DNA of 64,000 nucleotides from Cohnella zeiphila (GCF_014212055.1 NZ_JACJVO010000045.1:1-64000), one strand, 5' to 3'. Positions 25,908-39,530 are shown, counted from the first letter of the stretch. A program made the numbers and translations. Notes: a model not told the origin generated them from the letters alone.

Positions 25908-26531
25908 ATGGAAAAGGAAACGGAAATCGCCGCGTTGTGGAACGAATATTACGAGCCGGTGCGCCGCTTTGTCGACCGGGAAACGCGCGGAAACGCGGAC
26001 GCGGAGGACATCGTTCAGGACGCGTTCGTGAAAATATACAAGCATCGGAACGATCTGCAGGACGAACGGAAAATCAAGCCGTGGATTTACCGGATCGTGC
26101 GGAATACGATCGCGGATCATTACCGGAAGCGCAAGCCGCTTGATGCGATGCCGGACGATCTTTCGATTGCCGCGGAGGCGCCGCCGGAGCCGGATTACGC
26201 GCGAGAGGTGATCGCTTGCTTCGAGACGGCCATTCCCCGGCTGCCGGACATCTATCGGGAGGCGCTGGAGCTGTCGGAGCTTCAAGGGCTGCCGCAGAAG
26301 CAGCTCGCCGAGCGGCTCGGCATCTCGTACTCCGCGGCCAAATCGCGCGTGCAGCGCGGCCGCGAGCTGCTGAAGGAGCTGCTGACCGGCTGCTGCCATA
26401 TCGAATCGGACGCCTACGGCCACATCATCGACTTCCGCATCGTGCTGGCCGAATATCGCGATCCTCCCAAAAAGCGCAAAAAAGCCCGTTCCGCAGACAA
26501 ACTCCCGCTCTCGATCTGTTCGGACAGCTGA
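25908..26531 (+). CDS. sigZ: ECF-type RNA polymerase sigma factor SigZ
   Basis: A 207-residue sigma factor. Region 2 holds DAEDIVQDAFVKIYKH and WIYRIVRNTIADHYRKRK; region 4 has the helix-turn-helix LPQKQLAERLGISYSAAKSRVQRGRE. After region 4 the protein carries the SigZ-type tail with a Cys pair, GCCHIESDAYGHIIDF, and then a Lys/Arg-rich extension. No anti-sigma gene is adjacent: the next item is a repeat array, then the germination operon. The target promoters are unknown. The ATG at 25908 has a GGGG-type ribosome binding site. Confidence 0.88.
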   Translation: MEKETEIAALWNEYYEPVRRFVDRETRGNADAEDIVQDAFVKIYKHRNDLQDERKIKPWIYRIVRNTIADHYRKRKPLDAMPDDLSIAAEAPPEPDYAREVIACFETAIPRLPDIYREALELSELQGLPQKQLAERLGISYSAAKSRVQRGRELLKELLTGCCHIESDAYGHIIDFRIVLAEYRDPPKKRKKARSADKLPLSICSDS

Positions 26532-26554
26532 GGGCTGCAAGCTCGGGAAGTGTG

Positions 26555-26700
26555 CCCGGGAGCAACAATTCTCGCAGGGATGGGGTTTTCGGGTCGGGTT
26601 CGTGTCCAAAAGCAACAGTTCTCGCGGGGGCAGGGCTATTCGAGCGGAGTTAATGTCGAAAAGCAGCAACTCTCGCGAGAACTCCCGTGGAAACATGTTC
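26555..26700. repeat. Tandem array D: 50/51-bp period, 3 degenerate units
   Basis: AGCAACAATTCTCGC at 26561, a similar segment at 26611 and a third at 26662 lie 50 and 51 bp apart. The array starts 20-30 bp after the sigZ stop. Unit sequence differs from arrays A, B and C; the third unit contains the palindrome TCTCGCGAGA. Confidence 0.7.
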
Positions 26701-26894
26701 CTGCTTTTTGTCTGCCGGCAAACTCCTGCGGCTTCTCGTCTCGTTCCTCCTCCTGCAGTCTGTCTCGTGACCGCCTTCTTTCCGCCGTCCCTCCGCCTCT
26801 CGCTCCCGTCAACCGCTCCCTATGTCCTCCCGCAACCAGCCTGCCCCTAACTCTCCTAAACCGTCGCAGCAATCGAACCTTCTGACCGCTCTGC

Positions 26895-26924
26895 TGCATA
26901 TCCTGAGAGCTCCCGTCCATACTA
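26895..26924 (+). promoter_or_regulatory. Candidate sigma-G promoter of the germination operon
   Basis: TGCATA at 26895-26900, a 17-nt spacer and CATACTA at 26918-26924 match the forespore sigma-G pattern (about TGAATA and CATACTA). It lies 43 nt before the gerA start, and germinant-receptor operons are known sigma-G targets. Confidence 0.6.
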
Positions 26925-26966
26925 AGCGAAAACCGGTAATTTGCGGCAACGGAGGGAGGGACATGC

Positions 26967-28490
26967 ATGGACCGCACGGAAGCCGGATCCCGGCGGAGCG
27001 TCTCCCCGGGCGAGGCTGAGCCCTGGTCGGAAAACTTGGACGACAATCTGGCGCGGATCCGCCGTTTGTTCGAAGGCAGCTCGGACTTCGTGATCCTGCC
27101 TTGGCGATACGGTCCCGATCTGGCCTTCCGATCCTGCTCCTTCTTCTATGACTCCCTGGTCCAGGAGAGACACCAGAACTATATGAAGTCGGTGCTGCAG
27201 GACCTGCTCACCCACGAAGTCGGGCCGGGCACCGAGCTTAAGATCGACGAGCTGGCCGCCTTCTTCGAACGGCGCGGCGTCTCCGCGGAACTGGCCCAAA
27301 TGCGCTGCGATTTGCCTTCCGTCGCGGCCGACATCTCCGCCGGCCATGTCGTCGTCGCGTTCGACGGCTGGAACCGGGCGCTCAGCTTCAGCGCGCTGTC
27401 GGTCGAGAGCCGGCAAGTGGCGGAACCGACGAACGAGTCGGTCGTGCAGGGCCCGCACGAGAGCACCGTCGAGAATTTGCAAAAAAACCTCGGCCTGCTT
27501 CGTCTGCGGCTGCAATCGCCCAACTTCAAAATCGTCAGGAGCAACGGCGGCGGTGAATCGCAAACCCAATTCGCTTACGGTTTCATTGAAGGAAAGGTCG
27601 ATCCCGGCCTTCTCGAAGAGTTTCGCGTCAGGTTGGAAAAGACCCGGAACATGGAAATTCTCGAGTCTTCCTATATCGAACAGCTGATCGAAGACTCCCC
27701 CCTATCCCCGTTTCCGCAGCACCGGTATACGGAACGGCCGGATACGGCGGTAGCGGCGATGCTGGACGGCAAGATCGCCGTGCTTGTCCAAGGAACCGGC
27801 AGCATCCTCCTCTGCCCGGGCAAATTCACGGAATTCTTCCAGTCCGGCGAAGATTATTACCAGCGTACGATCTTCTCGAGCATCATCCGCATCTTGCGAA
27901 TCAACGCCTTCATCATCGCGCTGACGTTGCCGAGTCTGTATATCGCTTTGACGACTTACCATCCCGAGCTGATTCCGACCATCCTGCTGCTGGCCGTCAT
28001 CGACGCGCGGGAAGGCATTCCGCTCCCCGCTTTTTTCGAGGCGCTGCTGATGGAGTTCTTCTTCGAGCTGTTGCGCGAGGCGGGGGTCCGGCTGCCGAAA
28101 TCGATCGGTTCGGCGGTCAGCATCGTCGGGGCGCTCGTCATCGGGGACGCGGCGATCAGCGCCGGCATCGCGTCGCCGATCATGGTCGTCATCGTCGCGC
28201 TGACCGGGATCGCTTCGTTTACGATTCCTCAATACAATTTTGCGATCGCGCTTCGCATCCTGCGGTTTCCGCTCATGGTGTCGGCGGCGCTGCTCGGGGG
28301 GTTCGGGATGATGATCTGCTTTCTTCTCATCCTGCTCCATTTATGCTCGCTTCGCACCCTGGGGCAGCCCTATCTCGCTCCGCTCGCGCCGCTTCGGCTA
28401 CGCCAGTTCAGGGATGTGGTGATTCGAGCGCCGCTCAGCCGTCTGCTGCGCAATCCCGTGAATCGGGGCCATCATCGCAGCGTCAAATAG
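26967..28490 (+). CDS. Spore germination protein, GerA family (germinant receptor A subunit)
   Basis: A 507-residue inner-membrane protein. The N-terminal soluble domain (about 30-290) contains FVILPWRYGPDLAF and DGWNRALSF, with SYIEQLIEDSPLSPFPQHRYTERPDTAVAAM-type conserved segments near its end. Five or so transmembrane helices follow (about 295-470), including PSLYIALTTYHPELIP. The A subunits form the channel core of germinant receptors in the spore inner membrane, and sense germinants with the B subunit. The ATG at 26967 follows GGAGGGAGG. First gene of the operon gerA-gerC-small gene-gerB. The germinant cannot be predicted. Confidence 0.92.
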   Translation: MDRTEAGSRRSVSPGEAEPWSENLDDNLARIRRLFEGSSDFVILPWRYGPDLAFRSCSFFYDSLVQERHQNYMKSVLQDLLTHEVGPGTELKIDELAAFFERRGVSAELAQMRCDLPSVAADISAGHVVVAFDGWNRALSFSALSVESRQVAEPTNESVVQGPHESTVENLQKNLGLLRLRLQSPNFKIVRSNGGGESQTQFAYGFIEGKVDPGLLEEFRVRLEKTRNMEILESSYIEQLIEDSPLSPFPQHRYTERPDTAVAAMLDGKIAVLVQGTGSILLCPGKFTEFFQSGEDYYQRTIFSSIIRILRINAFIIALTLPSLYIALTTYHPELIPTILLLAVIDAREGIPLPAFFEALLMEFFFELLREAGVRLPKSIGSAVSIVGALVIGDAAISAGIASPIMVVIVALTGIASFTIPQYNFAIALRILRFPLMVSAALLGGFGMMICFLLILLHLCSLRTLGQPYLAPLAPLRLRQFRDVVIRAPLSRLLRNPVNRGHHRSVK

Positions 28491-28548
28491 CGCTTGCCCG
28501 CGCTGCGGTTCCGTCATGGCTTCCGTCTGCGCGGCTTCGGAGGTAACC

Positions 28549-29721
28549 ATGAGAATCTGGACCGCCCGTCGCTTCCTGCTGTCCGCCCTCCTTCTGTCGC
28601 TTCCGGTCCTGTCCGGCTGCTGGAGCCAATTCGAGCTGCCCCAGCTCGGTTTCGTCATGGGAGTCGCGCTTGACGAAGGGGAAGACGGGAATATTGAGAT
28701 GACGTCGCAAATCTATCGTCCCACGCCGTCCGGTACGAGCCAGGGCAAGTCGCGAACCGGCTCTATGTACGTCAATATCGTAACGAAGGATCTGTCGGTC
28801 GAAGAAGCGATCCGGGACATTCCGATCCATCTCGGACGCAAGGCGCAATGGAGCCACATGCGGATGATTCTGATCAGCGACCGGATAGCCGCGCACCGCA
28901 ACATCGGAGAGCTGCTCGATATGTATTATCGCGACCACGAGCCTAGGCTGACCGCCGCCGTAGCCGTCACGCGGGGCAAAGCAGGCGAATACTTGGACAA
29001 GCACCCGCTTGTCGAGCAGACGACCAGTCAGCAGTTGCTGCGCGTGATGGAAACTTCTTACCACGACTCGGGCAAAACGGTCGAATCGAACCTTCTCTAC
29101 ATGGCCGAGCAAATGCTGAGCGGCAACGGCGACGCCGCGCTGCCCTATCTCTATGCGACGCAGGGCAAAGATACGTTCTCCACGGCCGGCGTCGCCTTGA
29201 TCAAGAACGGCCGAATGATCGGGATTCTCGACTCCAAGCATACCGAAGGGCTGTTGATGCTTCGCAACAAGTACCAGTCCGGCATGCAGAATTTGCCTTG
29301 CTCCGGCCAGCCGAACCGGTCGGAAAGCGTCGAAATCCTGAAATTCTCCAGCCGGCTGAAAGTACATCTCTCCGAACGGCCCCGACTGCAGATGGATGCG
29401 TATGCGACGCTTGCGATCGGGGAGCTGAAATGCACGACGATTCAAAACAATCAGGACGAGCAAAAATTCATTCGGCGACTTCGTCAATCGTTGACGGACG
29501 AGATCATGGCGACATACGACCAGCTTCAACGGGAAAAAACCGACATTATCGGCGTGGGGCAGCGCGTTTACGCGGTGCAACCGGCGCTCTGGAGGAAGTG
29601 GAAGCCCGACTGGGAGAAGCGGTTCTCCGAGATTCCCCTTCAGATTCGGCTCCGACTGAAAATCGTCACGACAGGCACTTCCGAAGGCCGCCCGGCCGTG
29701 ACCGGGAAAGGCTCCGAATGA
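28549..29721 (+). CDS. Ger(x)C family germination lipoprotein (germinant receptor C subunit)
   Basis: A 390-residue lipoprotein. The start was set at the ATG at 28549, with GGAGG 5 nt upstream, rather than 11 codons earlier; this gives a normal signal peptide ending in the lipobox LSGC with Cys24 as the lipidated residue. The mature part matches GerC: FELPQLGFVMGVALDE, RKAQWSHMRMILISD, and RVYAVQPALWRKWKPDWE near the C-terminus. It sits on the outer surface of the spore inner membrane as the third receptor subunit. It starts 58 nt after gerA. Confidence 0.92.
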   Translation: MRIWTARRFLLSALLLSLPVLSGCWSQFELPQLGFVMGVALDEGEDGNIEMTSQIYRPTPSGTSQGKSRTGSMYVNIVTKDLSVEEAIRDIPIHLGRKAQWSHMRMILISDRIAAHRNIGELLDMYYRDHEPRLTAAVAVTRGKAGEYLDKHPLVEQTTSQQLLRVMETSYHDSGKTVESNLLYMAEQMLSGNGDAALPYLYATQGKDTFSTAGVALIKNGRMIGILDSKHTEGLLMLRNKYQSGMQNLPCSGQPNRSESVEILKFSSRLKVHLSERPRLQMDAYATLAIGELKCTTIQNNQDEQKFIRRLRQSLTDEIMATYDQLQREKTDIIGVGQRVYAVQPALWRKWKPDWEKRFSEIPLQIRLRLKIVTTGTSEGRPAVTGKGSE

Positions 29722-29745
29722 TTCAGGAGAAAAGGAGGGAGCCCC

Positions 29746-29991
29746 CTGGGCGCAAGACTGCTTCTGCTTGCCGTCGTATATGCCGCGATGCTGATCTTCC
29801 AGCGGCTTGTCACGCGAAGAATGGATTGGCGCGAAAAAACGGTGTACGCGTTCCTGCTCGCCTTTTCCGTCTATGAGGCCATCGATTACGCCGGCAATCT
29901 GGACTGGATGGAATTGTACGAGTGGAACGACTTGCTGTTCGCCGGACCGGCCCGGAGCATCGAGCGCTTCCTGTCCTACAAGCCGAAGTAA
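29746..29991 (+). CDS. Small two-helix membrane protein of the germination operon (candidate receptor D subunit); CTG start
   Basis: About 81 residues. The reading frame has its first transmembrane helix (GARLLLLAVVYAAMLIF) before the only ATG (29788), and that ATG has no ribosome binding site. A CTG at 29746 has GGAGGG 6 nt upstream and restores the whole helix, so a CTG start is proposed. A second hydrophobic segment (TVYAFLLAFSVYEAIDYA) follows a charged loop. Small two-helix D proteins encoded within ger operons are known in some Bacillus species and change the germination rate; this one fits in size, topology and position between gerC and gerB. Confidence 0.7.
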   Translation: MGARLLLLAVVYAAMLIFQRLVTRRMDWREKTVYAFLLAFSVYEAIDYAGNLDWMELYEWNDLLFAGPARSIERFLSYKPK

Positions 29992-30006
29992 GGGAGGGAA
30001 TGTTCC

Positions 30007-31146
30007 ATGATGGAGAAGAAAGCGGCGGTACCGATTAGCGCCTTTCAGATGAGTCTCCTGCTCTTTGCCTTTATGACGGGCTCGGCGATCATCAACATTC
30101 CGGGGCCGATCATCAGCGAGGCTTTCGGAGGGGCCTGGATCTCCCTGCTCTTCTCCGGAGCGGCCGGGTTGCTCCTGCTCGGATGCCTGCTGTTCCTGCA
30201 CCGGGCGGAGCCCGATCTCAGCTACGTCGAATGCAGCAAGAAAGCGCTCGGGACCGCCGTCACCTTTGCGTTGTCCGTCATGACGGTCCCCTTCCTGCTG
30301 CACATCGTAACCGGAATCGTCATCGATGTCGGACTGTTCATGAACAGCTCGATGCTGCGGGAGACGCCGAACACGGTGTTCAATCTGGCGATCTTCGCCA
30401 TTGCGGCGCTGACCGCACGGGCCGGGATCGAAGTCATGGCCCGGATGTTCGCGCTTATCCTGATGCTGATCATTCCGCTTACGGTGATCGTTCTGGCGCT
30501 GGCCATTCCAAACTATCAATTCGCCAATCTGCTGCCCGTTTTCCCGTACGGGTGGCGGCCGATCTGGCATGGGGCATACTCCTCGTTCGGGTTCCCCTTC
30601 GAAGAGATCTTCGTGTTCGGCATGCTGCTGAAGTATACGCGGAAGGAGGATCGTACCTTTCTGGGGCGCTCTTTGGCCAAGGGGTTCTCTTCCTGCATTC
30701 TGTTCCTCATCCTGTCCACGCTGTGCACCCTGATGCTGTTCGGACCGCTCGCTCCAATCAAAAAATATTCGCTGTTCGAGCTGGCCCGGATCATCGAGGC
30801 GTTCGAAATCATCCAACGGATCGAATCGGTCATCGGCATGTCGCTTATCGCCGGCTCCTACATGAAGGAGTCCATCGCGCTGTTCGTACTGGCCCATTTC
30901 GTATCAGACCTGTTCAAACTGAAGGATGCCCGGGCGATTATGATGCCGCTGGCGTTAATCGGCTTCCTCAATTCGCTGGTATCCTACGACAGCAATACGG
31001 AGTGGATCGAGATCGTCAACGTCATGCATCCGCTCTGGGCATTCGGCGGGTTTACGCTGCCGCTGCTGCTGACTGCCGCTCTGATCGGAATCAAGCGGCG
31101 GCGGTCCGGCGCGCGGGCGTCCGGATCGGCCGATTCCTCAGGATAA
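30007..31146 (+). CDS. Spore germination permease-like protein, GerB family (germinant receptor B subunit)
   Basis: A 379-residue integral membrane protein with ten hydrophobic helices of the GerAB/ArcD amino-acid permease type. It opens with ISAFQMSLLLFAFMTGSAII, and has the NLLPVFPYGWRPIWHGA segment and SVIGMSLIAGSYMKESIAL in the later helices. B subunits bind the germinant. It starts at paired ATGs at 30007 after GGGAGGG, 15 nt beyond the small D-like gene, and ends the operon; the helicase gene converges 33 bp downstream, with no obvious terminator between. Confidence 0.92.
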   Translation: MMEKKAAVPISAFQMSLLLFAFMTGSAIINIPGPIISEAFGGAWISLLFSGAAGLLLLGCLLFLHRAEPDLSYVECSKKALGTAVTFALSVMTVPFLLHIVTGIVIDVGLFMNSSMLRETPNTVFNLAIFAIAALTARAGIEVMARMFALILMLIIPLTVIVLALAIPNYQFANLLPVFPYGWRPIWHGAYSSFGFPFEEIFVFGMLLKYTRKEDRTFLGRSLAKGFSSCILFLILSTLCTLMLFGPLAPIKKYSLFELARIIEAFEIIQRIESVIGMSLIAGSYMKESIALFVLAHFVSDLFKLKDARAIMMPLALIGFLNSLVSYDSNTEWIEIVNVMHPLWAFGGFTLPLLLTAALIGIKRRRSGARASGSADSSG

Positions 31147-31179
31147 GGCGGTTCCGGGCGGCAGTGTCAGTTCGCGGCG

Positions 31180-35772
<4,593 letters not shown>

Positions 35773-35873
35773 GATGAATTCCTCCTTGTACGTTGGCCGG
35801 CCGGCGAGCGGGCCATGCGGCACGGTGCGGCACGCCGGCCCGTTGAACGGGCTTCGTTCCCGCCTCTCCTCGC

Positions 35874-37298
35874 CTACTCCGTGCCCCGCTCCGTCAACAG
35901 CCACTCCCCGGCGATGCCCGGCGTCGTCATCTGCACCGGATCGAGAATGACGTCCATCTCTTCCGGCGTCAGCAGATGACGCTCCAGGATGAGATCGCGG
36001 ATCGGCGTGCCGGTCTTCAGCGCTTCCTTCACGAGCTGGGCCGCCACCTCATAGCCCAGGTGCGGATTCAGCGCGGTGACGATGCCGAAGCTGTCGTGCA
36101 CGTAATCTGCGCAACGCTCGCGGTTCGCCTCCATTCCGTCGAGCGCGAAACGGACAAAAACGTCGACGGCGTTGCGGAGAATTTTGAGCGACTGCAGCAG
36201 GTTGAACGCGATGACCGGCCCCATGACGTTCAATTCGAACTGTCCGGCCTCGGAAGCGAGACAGATCGTGTGGTCGTTGCCGATCACCTGGAACGCGGTC
36301 TGATTGACCACTTCGGCCATGACCGGATTGACTTTGCCCGGCATGATCGACGAGCCCGGCTGGCGCGGAGGCAGATCAAGCTCGTTCAACCCGGCGCGCG
36401 GACCCGAAGCCATCAACCGGATGTCGTTGCAGATCTTCGACAAGTTGACCGCGCACACTTTGAGCGAGGCGGACAACTCCGTATAAGCGTCGGTGTTTTG
36501 CGTCGCGTCCACCAGGTTGGCGGCCGCATGCGCCGGAATGCCCAAATCTTCGGCGAGCAGAGAGACGACCTCGCGGATATAGGACGGCTTCGCGTTCAAG
36601 CCGGTGCCGACCGCCGTCGCGCCCATGTTGACCGCCAGCAGTTGTTCGGCGGCCCGGGCGATGCGGACGACGTCCCGCGCCGTTACCGCGGCGTAAGCGC
36701 CGAACGATTGGCCCATACGGATCGGAACCGCGTCCTGCAGATGGGTCCGGCCCATTTTGATCACTCCGTCAAACTTCGACGCCTTGGCCTCGAAACCCTC
36801 CCGCAGCCGCCCCAGCGTCTCCAGAAGCGACTTCGTCAGCCGGTGCGCGGCGATCCGGATGGCGGTCGGAATCGTATCGTTGGTCGACTGCGACATATTG
36901 ACATGGTTGTTCGGACTGCAGTAGAAGTACTCGCCTTTCCGGTGCCCCAGATGCTCCAGCGCCCGGTTGGCCAGCACCTCGTTCATGTTCATGTTGATCG
37001 AAGTCCCCGCACCGCCTTGAATCGAATCGACGATGAACTGCGAAGCGAGCGCGCCGCCCGCCACTTCCTCGGCCGCTTTGACGATCGCCTCTCCGATCGG
37101 CGCCCGAAGCATCTTCGTCTTCATGTTCGCCAGAGCGGCGGCCCGTTTCACGTGAGCGAGAGCCCAGATCAGCTCCTGGTGGACCGGCACGCCGGTAATC
37201 GGAAAATTCTCCATCGCCCGCAGCGTCTGAACGCCGTAATAAGCGTCGGCGGGAACTTGTTTTTCGCCGAGGAAATCTTTTTCCGTCCGATAGTCCAT
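35874..37298 (-). CDS. aspA: Aspartate ammonia-lyase
   Basis: A 474-residue class II fumarase/aspartase superfamily enzyme that converts L-aspartate to fumarate and ammonia in the cytoplasm. It has GTSINMNMNEVLANRA, NNHVNMSQSTND and GRTHLQDAVPIRMGQ from the substrate site, and the signature loop GSSIMPGKVNP with the catalytic Ser near residue 320. Length and these motifs favour aspartase over fumarase, though the two are hard to separate by eye. The ATG at 37298 follows GAGGAGG. No asparaginase gene is adjacent. Confidence 0.9.
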   Translation of the reverse strand: MDYRTEKDFLGEKQVPADAYYGVQTLRAMENFPITGVPVHQELIWALAHVKRAAALANMKTKMLRAPIGEAIVKAAEEVAGGALASQFIVDSIQGGAGTSINMNMNEVLANRALEHLGHRKGEYFYCSPNNHVNMSQSTNDTIPTAIRIAAHRLTKSLLETLGRLREGFEAKASKFDGVIKMGRTHLQDAVPIRMGQSFGAYAAVTARDVVRIARAAEQLLAVNMGATAVGTGLNAKPSYIREVVSLLAEDLGIPAHAAANLVDATQNTDAYTELSASLKVCAVNLSKICNDIRLMASGPRAGLNELDLPPRQPGSSIMPGKVNPVMAEVVNQTAFQVIGNDHTICLASEAGQFELNVMGPVIAFNLLQSLKILRNAVDVFVRFALDGMEANRERCADYVHDSFGIVTALNPHLGYEVAAQLVKEALKTGTPIRDLILERHLLTPEEMDVILDPVQMTTPGIAGEWLLTERGTE

Positions 37299-37380
37299 TC
37301 GTCATCCTCCTCTTCGGCAATTCCGGTTCAACAAACTAGTATGCCCCAAAAGGCGGGAAAAAGCTGGGATGCCCGAAACG

Positions 37381-37421
37381 AAAAAGCCGCCCTCCGTAAG
37401 CGATCGGCTCCGGGGGCGGCT
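37381..37421 (-). terminator. Intrinsic terminator of the Gfo/Idh/MocA gene
   Basis: AGCCGCC and GGCGGCT close a hairpin with an inner CTCCG/CGGAG-like stem; five T residues follow on the minus strand. It lies just past the stop at 37428. Confidence 0.82.
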
Positions 37422-37427
37422 GTCTCG

Positions 37428-38510
37428 TCAAAGGGCCGGCATCGGCGCCGGACGGGCGCAGGTGCTCTTCATCTCGTAATGTTTTCCCTCGCGGGAAGCG
37501 TCGTGGAAGCCGTGCATCGCCTCCAGCACGTGGTAGGCCATGTCTCCGTGGGCGCGATGCTCGCGTTCTTCGGCGATGGCGGCCGCCAGGTCGGCGACGC
37601 CGATGCCGCGGTTGTTGTCCGTGTTGCCGTGCGTCAGCGCAATCTCCTGCCACTCCTGGGAGCCGGCTTTTCTCAGCCGAACGACGCCGCCGAACGTATT
37701 CGGATCGGGAACGATGAGCGTCCCTTCCGTGCCTTGGATCTCGATGTTCGGCATCGAGGTGCCGGCCGGCGCGTCGAAGCTCGTGATCAGCGTGGCGACC
37801 GCGCCGTCCGCAAAGTCAAGCACCCCGGAAATGTGGGTCGGGATCTCGACCGGAATTTTCTGGCCCTGCTTCTTGCCGCTTCCGATCGTCCGCTCGGAAT
37901 GCGTAATGACGGCCGAACCGGTCACCCGGCGAATCGGACCGAGGAGCGACACCAGCGCCGTCAAATAGTAAGGACCCATGTCGAACATCGGTCCGCCGCC
38001 GACTTGGTAGAAGAATTCCGGATCGGGATGCCAGGGTTCGGGGCCTCCGCCCATCATAAAGCCCGAAGCGGCGACCGGCTTGCCGATGGCCCCGTCGTCG
38101 ATCAGCTTCCGGCACGTCTGAAGGCCGCCGCCAAGGAACGTTTCCGGCGCAGAGGCGACGCGCAGCCCTTTCTCGCGGGCGACCGCCAGCAGCTCCGCCG
38201 CTTCCTCGCGCGTTACCGCCAGCGGCTTCTCCACGTAAACGTGCTTGCCCGCTTTCACGGCGGCCAAACAGACCGGGCCGTGAGCCTTCGGAATCGTCAG
38301 GTTGACGACGATGTCGATCTCCGGATCGGCGAGCAGCTGGTCCACCGTATAAGCTTTGGACAGACCGAACTCCTTCGCTCTCGCTTGCGCCCGCTCCAGA
38401 TCGAGGTCCGCAGCCGCGACGAGCTCCACTTCCGGGTATTTGCTCAGATTTTGAAAATAAATGCTGCTGATGTTGCCGCAACCGACGATGCCGACTTTGC
38501 TCCGTTTCAT
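37428..38510 (-). CDS. Gfo/Idh/MocA family NAD(P)-dependent oxidoreductase
   Basis: A 360-residue two-domain dehydrogenase. The N-terminal Rossmann domain starts KVGIVGCGNISSIYFQNL, and the EKPLAVTREEA segment has the catalytic Lys of this family. The C-terminal domain contains GGGPMFDMGPYYLTAL, with the typical Asp and Tyr near the substrate site. Such enzymes oxidise sugars, inositols or related polyols; the substrate is unknown. The start was taken at the ATG at 38510, with AAGGA 8 nt upstream, over an ATG three codons earlier that is too near the ribosome binding site. Monocistronic. Confidence 0.88.
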   Translation of the reverse strand: MKRSKVGIVGCGNISSIYFQNLSKYPEVELVAAADLDLERAQARAKEFGLSKAYTVDQLLADPEIDIVVNLTIPKAHGPVCLAAVKAGKHVYVEKPLAVTREEAAELLAVAREKGLRVASAPETFLGGGLQTCRKLIDDGAIGKPVAASGFMMGGGPEPWHPDPEFFYQVGGGPMFDMGPYYLTALVSLLGPIRRVTGSAVITHSERTIGSGKKQGQKIPVEIPTHISGVLDFADGAVATLITSFDAPAGTSMPNIEIQGTEGTLIVPDPNTFGGVVRLRKAGSQEWQEIALTHGNTDNNRGIGVADLAAAIAEEREHRAHGDMAYHVLEAMHGFHDASREGKHYEMKSTCARPAPMPAL

Positions 38511-38614
38511 CGTATCCATCCTTCTTCATCAATTGTTGATGATACCGCTTTTTTATCATAGTCCGACACCCTGCGGTAATCAATGAACATTGTTTATGCT
38601 AATTTGGCTTTACG

Positions 38615-38650
38615 AAAAACCGCCAAGGAAACGCAAGTTTCCCCGGCGGC
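38615..38650 (-). terminator. Intrinsic terminator of the dioxygenase-like gene
   Basis: CCGCC-GGAAAC and GTTTCC-GGCGG form an interrupted 11-bp stem around GCAA, with five T residues on the minus strand. Confidence 0.75.
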
Positions 38651-38717
38651 CTCATCAAGCAAAGTGTTGGATCGTGGCGACGGTCGGGTCCGGCAAGCGA
38701 AAAATGCCGGATTCCGC

Positions 38718-38733
38718 CGCTTCACGTGAAACA
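38718..38733. other. parS-like 16-mer (candidate Spo0J/ParB binding site)
   Basis: CGCTTCACGTGAAACA matches the B. subtilis parS consensus TGTTNCACGTGAAACA at 14 of 16 positions, counting N as free, including the complete right half-site. It is intergenic. Real parS sites cluster near the origin, and whether this window is near the origin is unknown. Confidence 0.35.
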
Positions 38734-38762
38734 TCCGAAGGCGGGCGGGCCGGCTCGCCCGG

Positions 38763-39530
38763 TCAGAACGCCAGCGCCAAGTAGCTGAGCGACCCCATCT
38801 CGTAGCTGCGGTGAACCTCCTCGGCGACGGACGCCGGATCCGCGCTTCCGAACGCCAGCAGCAGCGGCACGAAGTGTTCCGGTCTCGGAACGGCCGCCTT
38901 TGCGTTCGGCGCCAGCTCTTCGTAGCGGAACAGCTCATCCAGCTCCTTGGCGCGAATCCGCGCGACCAGCCAGTCGTCGAACGCGATCGCCCACGGATCG
39001 GGACGGTCCGCCCTCGGATTGAGGGCGCGGAAGTTATGGACCGTCGCGCCGCTGCCGATGACAAGCACGTCCTCGCCGTCCAGTCCGCGCAGCGCCGTTC
39101 CGATGCGGAACTGTTCGGAAGCCGGCAGGAACGGATGGACGGAAATCTGGACGACCGGGATGTCCGCTTCCGGGAACATTCGGCTCAGCACGACCCAGGA
39201 GCCGTGATCCAGTCCGCGCCGCTCGTCGAAGCGGTGCGGTATGCCGGCGGCGGCGAACCGCTCTCCGACCCGCCGCGCCAGCTCGGGCGAGCCGGGTGCC
39301 GGATAGCGGATCCGGTATAGTTCGTCCGGGAAACCGCCGAAGTCATAGATGGTGTCGTACGTCCCGCTCACGGACGAGATCGCCGTCGTTTCGCTCTCCC
39401 AATGGGCGGTAAAGATCACGATGGCCTTAGGCTTCACTTTCTTGCCGTAATCGGCCAGAAATTCCGTACACGCGCTGTCCTGAACGGCCATCATCGGCGA
39501 ACCGTGGCCAACGAACAAAGGCGAGATCAT
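38763..39530 (-). CDS. Class III extradiol ring-cleavage dioxygenase family protein (YgiD/DODA-like)
   Basis: A 255-residue cytoplasmic protein of the LigB superfamily. VGHGSPM (His9), ITAHWE-like FTAHWES near residue 43 and GLDHGSWVVLSRMFP are the conserved metal-site and active-site segments, and IGSGATVHNF follows. In plants and E. coli YgiD these enzymes cleave DOPA; the bacterial substrate here is unknown. The ATG at 39530 follows AAGGGG. It is divergent from a TetR-type regulator across about 170 bp with an inverted repeat, so TetR control is plausible. Confidence 0.85.
   Translation of the reverse strand: MISPLFVGHGSPMMAVQDSACTEFLADYGKKVKPKAIVIFTAHWESETTAISSVSGTYDTIYDFGGFPDELYRIRYPAPGSPELARRVGERFAAAGIPHRFDERRGLDHGSWVVLSRMFPEADIPVVQISVHPFLPASEQFRIGTALRGLDGEDVLVIGSGATVHNFRALNPRADRPDPWAIAFDDWLVARIRAKELDELFRYEELAPNAKAAVPRPEHFVPLLLAFGSADPASVAEEVHRSYEMGSLSYLALAF

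Noticed and set aside
28483..30897. 804-codon minus-strand frame opposite the germination operon
   Set aside because: Shadow of gerC, the small gene and gerB, which carry clear family motifs.
37142..37157. Second parS-like CACGTG site
   Set aside because: It lies within aspA coding sequence and matches only the left part of the consensus.
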